The position numbers and the translations under genes were made by a program. Shown here in pieces: positions 59,701 to 64,000 of a DNA stretch of 64,000 nucleotides. The notes under the pieces were generated by a model that saw only the letters and a list, made by a program, of their open reading frames with translations, was not told the DNA's origin and did not search any database. Numbering within the stretch: position 1 is the first letter of the stretch; each line of letters begins with the position of its first letter. The DNA comes from Salminus brasiliensis (Eukaryota > Chordata > Actinopteri > Characiformes > Bryconidae): assembly GCF_030463535.1 (NCBI RefSeq), contig NC_132897.1, forward strand, positions 6,314,321 through 6,378,320, in the 5' to 3' direction.

Positions 59701-61963
59701 AATATGATGTTGAAGTTACCAACCAGCCCAACCGACTCAACGAGCGCAGCCTGGCTGCATGGGAATACGTGTGAGTACCACAATCAGAATCTGACTTTAT
59801 CAGCTGTAATATCGTTTGGATGTATCTGTTTTGAAATATAGTAGGGACTCAGTGTTCACACACAACCAACTTTTTTGATACTTTTCTTTTACTAATTAAT
59901 CTTATTTGTCTTTTAGTATATCTTATCTTATATCCAATGCCTAGGAGCATCAATTAATAGTCAGTAACTAGAAGAAATAATTAATATCTGGTGTTGTGAT
60001 AATACTGGTATATTGCTTCCTATTGCAATTACTATATTTCTGAAAATGACGAGTATTCAACCCCCTTTAAAAGTAATTTGATTTGGCTGGTTTATAATTT
60101 ACACTTATACTCATTGTTTAAGACAGGCATATTTTAATGGATCAGTATCGGCTATATTTATTACAATCCAGCTCCAGCTCTTTATTTAAATCTGGTGTCC
60201 TCATGACTCCATTAAAGGACATTATTGCCAGCTGGCAGCAGTAAGGATTAAACAGAAACCCAAACCATAGCACATTCACCTGCGATTTTCCTTTAGTTAT
60301 GGCTTCTTTCTAGCTGTTCTCCATAGACGCCAGATGTTCAGGGCTTTTGAGATCACGGACTGGTGCACCAGTAACATCAGCCTCAGCTACTGAACTCTGC
60401 AGCTCCTGCAAAGTGACTGCTGGCCTTTTTGTGACTTCCCTCACAAGTCCTCTTCTTTAGGGAAGAGGCAAACGTAAGAGAAGGGGCATGTGATTGTACC
60501 TCTAAATTCCTCTGATTGCTGTTTGATCCTCTTTTGGTTCAGTCTTCCTTAAGACGCACAGTCTTATCAATGGTGCCTATATTTTTTTATTTTTGTTTTA
60601 ATCCAGAAAATAATTCACATGGAGAAGCTGATTATGTTCTTGCTGGGGCAACCTTGGATTCTCCACAGCAGTCTTTTGTAGTTTTTAGGGGGTTGGATGG
60701 TTTTACGCACTTTATGTCTTAGTTTGATCACTTTGGTTGGGTCACCTAGATTCATCCAAACAAAAAATCATTAAACTCATATAGAAACTCTTATCTGGAA
60801 TTGTGATGGTCAGGATGCTCACAGTGCACCATAAAATGCACTGAACAAGCCAGCTAACAGTAACCTAGCCTATATTTGTTATTACAGTTGTCTGTTTTGG
60901 CAGTATGGTAAAGCATGGCTATCATAATGCTAGCCATTGGCAGTCAAGGCCCTGAGAGATTTGACCTTACTTTCTCTTGAGTGGGTAGATGCCACTTTCA
61001 TTCCCAGTGCAGTGCTAGCTGTCTGAAGAGACGTGTGTCGGTCTTCACCCTCCCTGCGTTGGGAGCATTGCATGTGAGGGGAGGATATGTCGGGTAATTG
61101 GGAAGAATATGGGTAAAAAAGCTTAATATATTATAGATAGCATAATTAATGTTATTTAATCATTATGGCAGTAAGAAACTAAAGGTTTTAGAACAAGAGT
61201 ATAAATATCTGACTGTTTCTTCTTTGTTTTCATTCCTTTTCGAATTACAGGGAAGTGAATAAAGACGTGACCCGGGTGCCACAGGTCATCTATGAAGCCA
61301 GATGCCTTACAACTCACTCCTGTAACGGAGTGAACAGCGCTTACAGCGTTGAAAGCGTCCCCCTCACATTCAAAATGCCCGTGCTTCGGAAGCACCCAGG
61401 ATGCCCGTTCTACTCCATTGAATTCGAGTCCGTTACCATGGCCTGTATATGTGCAACATCCCGAAGGACCTAATAACACTGCATGTAATTATTATTACTT
61501 AATTACTATTAGGTATTTTTGTTGCTGTTCATCTCCACTGCACCAACAACTAGCTGGTTCAGATCTTCCTATTTATTTTACAATCATCATCATGCAGACT
61601 GCTTTTGTCATATTAGTGATATCCTGCTGAAAGCCTCAAAATAAAATGTTGAAAAAATGTTTAATAAAAATGTTTATTACAAAATGCTACAAAATGTTTT
61701 TTTTTTTTTTTACTTTTCTACCATTAAATATTATCTAGACTACCTACATATTACTAGAATACAGTGGCAAAAATGTCCTTCTTACCCATAATGTGAATGA
61801 GTTTATCGCAAATATCAGATCTTTGTCACTTACATGGTTCCATGTCTGATTCATCTGATTCATGGCCACTTATCCTAAATGAGGCTAAATGAACCTTTTT
61901 CTGTGCCAAAACTGGCACAGCTGAGGAGCTCCTAAGCCTAACCCGACCCCTAATACAACCCTG

Positions 61964-62027
<64 letters not shown>

Positions 62028-63745
62028 CATACACACGTACATATGATAGGGATTAGAGGGATTTATTGATCCCTCCCGTAATCCAGCGTTACATGGTACC
62101 CTCTGCAATAACTGTTTTATTTATATACCAATCAGCCATAACATTAAAATGCCTAATATTGTGTCAGTCCTCCTCATGCTGCCAAAGCAGCTCTGACCCA
62201 TTGAGGAATTTGACTCCACAACACCTCTGAAGGTGTCCTGTGGTATCTGCTGATACTTTTATTCCTGTAAGTTGTGAAGTAGGGACTCCATGAGCATCAA
62301 CGAGCCTTGATAAATTTTGTGATAACAATAAGTGCCCGTGACCCATGTTGTCAGTTCACCGGTTGTGCTTTCTTGGAGTACTTTTGCTAGGTACTGACCA
62401 CTGCATACCAGGAACACCTCACAATAACTACCTGATATTCTCACCCAGTCGTCCAGCAATCCTTTAATCCTTGTCAAAATGCCTCAGATTCTTATGCTTG
62501 TCCATCTGTCCTGCTTTTAACACCACATCACCTTCAAGAACTGACTGTTTCCTCGCTGTCTAATATCTCCACCCATTGACAGGTGCCATCAGAACCAGAT
62601 CAGATTGTCAGTCATGTCAGTAGTCACCAGTCAGGAGTTTTGATGTCATGGCTGATGAGTGTGTAAACCAAAAAAGAGTAGCAACATCCCGAAGGACCTA
62701 ATAACACTACATGTAATTATTATTACTTAATTACTATTAGGTATTTTTGTTGCTGTTCATGTCCACTGCACCAACAACTAGCTGGTTCAGATCTTCCTAT
62801 TTATTTTACAATCATCATCATGCAGACTGCTTTTGTCATTTTAGTGATATCCTGCTGAAAGCCTGAAAATAAAATGTTGAAAAAATGTTTTGTGAAAATG
62901 TTTATTACAAAATGCTACAAAATGTTCTTTTTTTTTTACTTTTCTACCATTAAATATTATCTAGACTACCTACATATTACTAGAAAATATCTCCACCCAT
63001 TGACAGGTGCCATCAGAACCAGATCAGATTGTCAGTCATGTCACCAGTCAGGAGTTTTGATGTCATGTCTGATGAGTGTGTAAACCAAAAAAGAGTAGCG
63101 ACTTTATTTTTAGTGTTTAATCCGACACTAGACTTATTCTGGTCTGGTCTAAGTCTGATAACAGTTTTTTTTTAAAAAAAGAAAGAAAGTCCTGCTTTAT
63201 TCTGTTTAAATTTAATGTTGAAATCTAATAAATCTAAAGTTTTGGGGTCCAAAACCACATACTTACACTGCACTCTAATAAAGGCATATTTAATAATAGT
63301 GGGATACCTTTGTTATACTAGCTATATATTTGATCACTGTGCCAATTTGCGGATTGGGACGCAGCCCAAGTCAGGACCAAGTCCACACTCGAGAACTACA
63401 ACTCTAGCACTACTAACAGATCAAGACGTTCATGTAAATGTTATTAACAGAAGATTATCATATAGTAGATCCAACATTTTGGCTAGCTGGCTACTTTTAA
63501 GGCAAACCTAACAGAAACTGTGAAGGGAGCCTATCTAGGCAAGTTATACACCTGGTAGTGAGACTGCAGAGCGAGCCGCCGCTTCCTTTTCCAGCATCTT
63601 TAAGCTCAAGCCTCACGTTTTGTAAACTAAATGCTGAACTAGTGTATAATGTATGTGTCTTCTTTGTTCACCCACCTTTGGAAAGGATCTTAGCAATTGA
63701 CTGAGCCAAGGACGGCTTCTCAGCCACCATCAGCACAGTCCTCAT
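47294..63745 (-). CDS. top3b: top3b, DNA/RNA topoisomerase III beta (17 coding exons, 861 aa)
   Basis: Type IA topoisomerase that relaxes negatively supercoiled DNA and also acts on RNA, working with TDRD3. Seventeen coding exons, each listed separately, join in frame to 2586 nt, giving 861 residues against 862 in human as I recall. TOPRIM domain: [13 protein letters not shown] with Glu9, and LDCDKEGEN with Asp117, Asp119 and Glu121. The active-site tyrosine is Tyr336 in [10 protein letters not shown], at the same residue number as human. The C-terminal half carries CxxC zinc-binding pairs (CGKC, CSHC, CPYC, CNEC, CVEC, CNKC, CEAC, CVFC). The last 40 residues hold an RG-rich box ([16 protein letters not shown]), which in mammals binds RNA and partner proteins. 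Sixteen introns lie within the coding sequence; fifteen are GT-AG and intron 2 uses a GC donor. Intron 1 (58426-63675) hosts an IL-17 gene on the opposite strand. All key residues are intact, so the enzyme should be functional. Confidence 0.97.
47848..47920. mobile_element. Tc1-like transposon end fragment
   Basis: Reads TTATCAGCCATAACATTAAA followed by ACCACATTAAG, one terminal piece of the Tc1-like family seen at 62122. Confidence 0.65.
47921..48215. mobile_element. Short inverted-repeat DNA transposon, copy 11
   Basis: Left end GTACAAAAGTATTGGGACAC, internal GGTGCCAATAGGTTCATGTT, and right part TTCACAAATATGGACTCATA. In the last top3b intron. Confidence 0.82.
49189..49390 (-). CDS. top3b: top3b coding exon 16
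   Basis: Residues 636-702: [54 protein letters not shown]. Cysteine pairs CSHC and CPYC. Acceptor CTCAG, donor GTATGT, phase 1. Confidence 0.95.
50205..50405. mobile_element. SINE-like dispersed repeat, family 2, copy 2
   Basis: Contains AGCAATGCTCCCAACACTAG, GAAGGGTACGGACTTAA and GAGAGCACAGCCAATTTATG, matching 56255-56478 and 32010-32170. Confidence 0.65.
51037..51137 (-). CDS. top3b: top3b coding exon 15
   Basis: Residues 602-635: [34 protein letters not shown]. First zinc-binding CxxC pair. Acceptor TTCAG, donor GTGTGT. Confidence 0.94.
51221..51450. mobile_element. Short inverted-repeat DNA transposon, copy 12
   Basis: Left end TACACTATATGGACAAAAAT, right end AAACATTTGGACATAGAGTG, shortened interior of about 180 bp. 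Confidence 0.86.
51543..51692 (-). CDS. top3b: top3b coding exon 14
   Basis: Residues 552-601: [50 protein letters not shown]. Acceptor CATTAG, donor GTAAGT, phase 1. Confidence 0.95.
51714..51736. repeat. (CA)n microsatellite
   Basis: About 11 CA units, 20 bases upstream of top3b exon 14 within the intron. Confidence 0.93.
51822..51950 (-). CDS. top3b: top3b coding exon 13
   Basis: Residues 509-551: [40 protein letters not shown]. Acceptor CCTAAG, donor GTGAGC, phase 1. Confidence 0.95.
52180..52511. mobile_element. Tc1-like transposon fragment, right part
   Basis: Contains GTTGTGAGGTTGGGCCTTCA, CCACTGCATACCATTAAAAC and GTCCTGACCCAGTCGTCC. It ends near TGATATGGCAGATCGGTG, the degraded terminus of the family at 62122-62664. 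In top3b intron 12. Confidence 0.72.
52559..52732 (-). CDS. top3b: top3b coding exon 12
   Basis: Residues 451-508: [37 protein letters not shown] and TLMEKHGI. Acceptor CTCTAG, donor GTAAGA, phase 1. A Tc1-like fragment ends 48 bases downstream of its donor. Confidence 0.95.
53142..53288 (-). CDS. top3b: top3b coding exon 11
   Basis: Residues 402-450: [40 protein letters not shown]. Acceptor GTGCAG, donor GTATGT, phase 1. Confidence 0.95.
53289..54393. other. top3b: top3b intron 10, A-rich, no feature recognised
   Basis: 1.1 kb of AT-rich sequence with several poly-A runs. I see no gene or clear repeat family. Confidence 0.6.
54394..54499 (-). CDS. top3b: top3b coding exon 10
   Basis: Residues 367-401: [35 protein letters not shown]. 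Acceptor AAACAG, donor GTAAGA, phase 1. Confidence 0.95.
54761..54915 (-). CDS. top3b: top3b coding exon 9 (catalytic tyrosine)
   Basis: Residues 315-366, including [17 protein letters not shown] and the active-site [19 protein letters not shown] (Tyr336). Acceptor CTTTAG, donor GTGAGC. Confidence 0.97.
55094..55184 (-). CDS. top3b: top3b coding exon 8
   Basis: Residues 285-314: [30 protein letters not shown]. Acceptor CCGCAG, donor GTAGGT, phase 1. Confidence 0.94.
55341..55428. mobile_element. Minimal inverted-repeat element, copy 13 (88 bp)
   Basis: Consists almost only of the two ends: ACATTATATGGACAAAAGTA at the left and ACTGTCCATATAGTGTATG at the right, with about 50 bases between. 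An internal-deletion derivative of the family. Confidence 0.83.
55490..55603 (-). CDS. top3b: top3b coding exon 7
   Basis: Residues 247-284: [38 protein letters not shown]. Acceptor ATGCAG, donor GTGTGT. Confidence 0.93.
56015..56171 (-). CDS. top3b: top3b coding exon 6
   Basis: Residues 194-246: [40 protein letters not shown] and [10 protein letters not shown]. Acceptor CTTCAG, donor GTCAGC (weak but GT). Confidence 0.95.
56255..56478. mobile_element. SINE-like dispersed repeat, family 2, copy 3
   Basis: Longest copy here: CTACCAATGCTCCCAACACT, GAGGGTAAGGACTTGGGTGA, CTGATGGCAAAGCAGCATGG, ending GGAGCATTAGACTGCTGAGC and CACTCAGAGCC. The end resembles an inverted tRNA-like head, so a SINE is likely, but the class is not certain. 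Confidence 0.65.
56572..56768 (-). CDS. top3b: top3b coding exon 5
   Basis: Residues 129-193: [20 protein letters not shown], then [17 protein letters not shown] and [12 protein letters not shown]. Acceptor ATTTAG, donor GTATGT, phase 2. Confidence 0.95.
57725..57799 (-). CDS. top3b: top3b coding exon 4
   Basis: Residues 104-128: [20 protein letters not shown] followed by NICFE, with the metal-binding DxDxE motif of TOPRIM. Acceptor ATTACAG, donor GTAAAC. Confidence 0.95.
57949..58055 (-). CDS. top3b: top3b coding exon 3
   Basis: Residues 68-103: [35 protein letters not shown]. Acceptor TTAACAG, donor GTATCA. Confidence 0.94.
58294..58425 (-). CDS. top3b: top3b coding exon 2, GC splice donor
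   Basis: Residues 24-67: [19 protein letters not shown], then [16 protein letters not shown]. Acceptor TGACAG. The only donor that keeps the frame and matches the family (..LDFTGKYN) is ACTG|GCAAGT, a GC donor with an otherwise consensus sequence. Confidence 0.92.
58547..58735. mobile_element. Short inverted-repeat DNA transposon, copy 14 (partial)
   Basis: Starts CACACTGTATGTCTAAATGA and contains GTCCCTGTGGAGAAGTACTG and AATAGAATAGGACTCTCTGG. The right half is missing. Confidence 0.8.
58736..59299. other. top3b intron 1 between a transposon copy and the il17 promoter
   Basis: About 560 bases of unique-looking sequence. This is where upstream control elements for the nested il17 gene would be expected. 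I could not identify a convincing NF-kB or AP-1 site by eye. Confidence 0.4.
59300..59428 (+). promoter_or_regulatory. il17a/f: il17 5' UTR and proximal promoter (probable)
   Basis: GGGTAAATAAATACGC (about 59322-59337) is the best TATA-like element, about 95 bases upstream of the ATG. It would place the start of transcription near 59350-59360. This is a guess from spacing only. Confidence 0.35.
59429..59443 (+). CDS. il17a/f: il17 coding exon 1
   Basis: Five codons, MQQLQ, then donor GTAAAA. Such a tiny first coding exon is usual in this family. The ATG is preceded by AAACAGC (A at -3). Confidence 0.85.
59429..61473 (+). CDS. il17a/f: Interleukin-17 family cytokine (IL-17A/F-like), 3 exons, 144 aa
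   Basis: Secreted cytokine of the IL-17 family, which signals through IL-17 receptors to NF-kB in mucosal immunity. Exons 59429-59443, 59574-59770 and 61251-61473 join to 435 nt in frame with GT-AG introns. Residues 6-17 ([12 protein letters not shown]) are the core of a signal peptide. The mature part has the IL-17 pattern: W68 in AAWEY, R79VP, then EARC (Cys89), Cys95, SVESVPL, LRKHPGC (Cys122) and the terminal CIC (Cys136, Cys138). Cys89 and Cys95 should pair with Cys136 and Cys138 in the cystine-knot fold; Cys29 could form the dimer bond. I see no N-glycosylation site. The gene lies wholly within top3b intron 1, on the opposite strand. The three-exon layout, with five codons in exon 1, fits fish IL-17A/F genes. 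The exact paralogue (possibly the A/F3 type) is inference. Confidence 0.92.
59574..59770 (+). CDS. il17a/f: il17 coding exon 2
   Basis: Residues 6-70 plus two bases: signal-peptide core, CNPIGEQC, and [11 protein letters not shown]. Acceptor CTCTCTCAG, donor GTGAGT. Confidence 0.92.
59771..61250 (+). other. il17a/f: il17 intron 2
   Basis: 1480-base intron with no exon recognised. Around 60990-61085 there is a weak match to SINE-like family 2 (GTCTGAAGAGACGTGTGTCG, then TGCGTTGGGAGCATT). Confidence 0.7.
61251..61473 (+). CDS. il17a/f: il17 coding exon 3
   Basis: Residues 71-144 and TAA stop (61471-61473). Holds the cystine-knot core with Cys89, 95, 122, 136 and 138. Acceptor AATTACAG. Confidence 0.94.
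61640..61645 (+). promoter_or_regulatory. il17a/f: il17 poly(A) signal
   Basis: AATAAA about 167 bases after the stop codon, followed 20 bases on by a second AATAAA (61663-61668). Confidence 0.65.
61971..62020. repeat. (TA)n microsatellite
   Basis: About 27 TA units followed by CACATACATACACAC. Confidence 0.96.
62122..62664 (-). mobile_element. Tc1-like transposon, internally deleted, decayed transposase start
   Basis: Left end ATACCAATCAGCCATAACAT and right end ATGTCATGGCTGATGAGTGT are inverted repeats. The minus strand still reads fragments of a Tc1 transposase DNA-binding region: WYAVVST, then [11 protein letters not shown] (compare SAVVS.YQKWSK.GQPVN), separated by stops. Confidence 0.78.
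62681..63099. repeat. Tandem duplication unit 2 (il17 3' end copy, internally deleted)
   Basis: Positions 62681-62985 repeat 61453-61759, including the last six il17 codons, stop and AATAAA, with only a handful of differences. Positions 62986-63099 repeat 62562-62682 with one substitution and a 7-base deletion. The junction TACTAGAA|AATATCTCC lacks the 804 bases found in unit 1. Confidence 0.88.
63676..63745 (-). CDS. top3b: top3b coding exon 1
   Basis: Residues 1-23, [20 protein letters not shown] followed by LSK, the start of the TOPRIM fold with Glu9. ATG at 63745-63743. Donor GTGGGT, phase 1. Confidence 0.95.
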
Positions 63746-64000
63746 CTCTGTGTGCGGCTGTTGTTCCTGCTCGATTTTTCTCACAAAAACATGCAACGAA
63801 AAACAAATATAAAGTATTATAACTATATTTTCCCCCAAAATAATAAAATTAACTAATTTAGCAGAAAAAACATTTTGCTACAGAAGTGCGAGAGTGAGTG
63901 AAAGCAATCTAGTAAGTCTCGAGCGTGACTTTCAACATCCGGGTTACGACTTTACAAAATAAAGGTTTTAGATATTTTAGATGTTTTAGATATTTTAGAT
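63746..64000 (-). promoter_or_regulatory. top3b: top3b 5' UTR / promoter region
   Basis: Sequence upstream of the top3b ATG. 63746-63785 reads CGAGCAGGAACAACAGCCGC on the minus strand, a plausible 5' UTR. 63885-63945 holds a few CpGs (CTCGAGCG, ATCCGGGTTACG). No clear core promoter element. A further upstream exon outside the window cannot be excluded. Confidence 0.4.

Larger units (their letters stand above)
61453..62680. repeat. Tandem duplication unit 1 (end of il17, 3' UTR, Tc1-like element)
   Basis: Begins within the last codons of il17 (GCAACATCCCGAAGGACC), runs through its 3' UTR and ends after a Tc1-like element (AAACCAAAAAAGAGTA). Both its left 307 bases and right 120 bases recur in unit 2. 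The 804 bases at about 61760-62561 are present only here. Confidence 0.85.

Noticed and set aside
62681..62985. A second IL-17 gene
   Set aside because: Only the last six codons, stop and 3' UTR are duplicated. The exon 3 core with its cysteines is absent.

Overview
The window is from a ray-finned fish nuclear genome. It has intron-rich vertebrate genes with GT-AG splice sites, AT-rich introns, long (TA)n, (CA)n and poly-C tracts, and a dense load of teleost-type transposons (Tc1-like elements, tRNA-derived SINEs, short inverted-repeat elements). The abundance of one inverted-repeat family would suit an otophysan fish such as a characin or catfish, but that is a weak inference and I do not name a species.

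Three genes lie on the minus strand, in the order they occupy on human chromosome 22q11.22 (mapk1 - ppm1f - top3b). A fourth gene lies on the plus strand. (1) 1-15433: first coding exon of mapk1 (ERK2) at 15282-15433. Everything to its left looks like the start of a very long intron 1 that runs off the window. (2) 15434-26352: mapk1 promoter, then repeat-rich intergenic DNA that includes a decayed Tc1-like transposon (18171-19313). It also holds an unassigned 68-codon reading frame behind a promoter-like stretch (16747-16953). (3) 26353-38172: complete ppm1f coding sequence, 7 coding exons, 418 residues, with all PP2C metal-binding motifs. A likely non-coding first exon sits in a CpG-rich block at 40276 and above. 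(4) 40540-47185: intergenic, mainly repeats, including a LINE reverse-transcriptase remnant. (5) 47294-63745: complete top3b coding sequence, 17 coding exons, 861 residues, catalytic Tyr336, zinc-finger tail and RG-rich C-terminus. (6) Inside top3b intron 1, on the opposite strand, a complete three-exon interleukin-17 family cytokine gene (59429-61473, 144 residues).

The three housekeeping genes have unrelated jobs: MAP kinase signalling, a Ser/Thr phosphatase acting on kinases such as CaMKII and PAK, and a DNA/RNA topoisomerase. Their proximity is conserved synteny rather than an operon. The most interesting points are the IL-17 gene nested antisense in a topoisomerase gene, a recent tandem duplication that copied the end of that IL-17 gene and its 3' UTR, a GC-AG intron in top3b, and about 14 copies of one short inverted-repeat transposon family in 64 kb.

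Exon boundaries were found by reading the reverse complement, matching recalled family sequences and checking codon phase across every junction. All three complete coding sequences join in frame (1257, 2586 and 435 nt including stop). No database search was possible.
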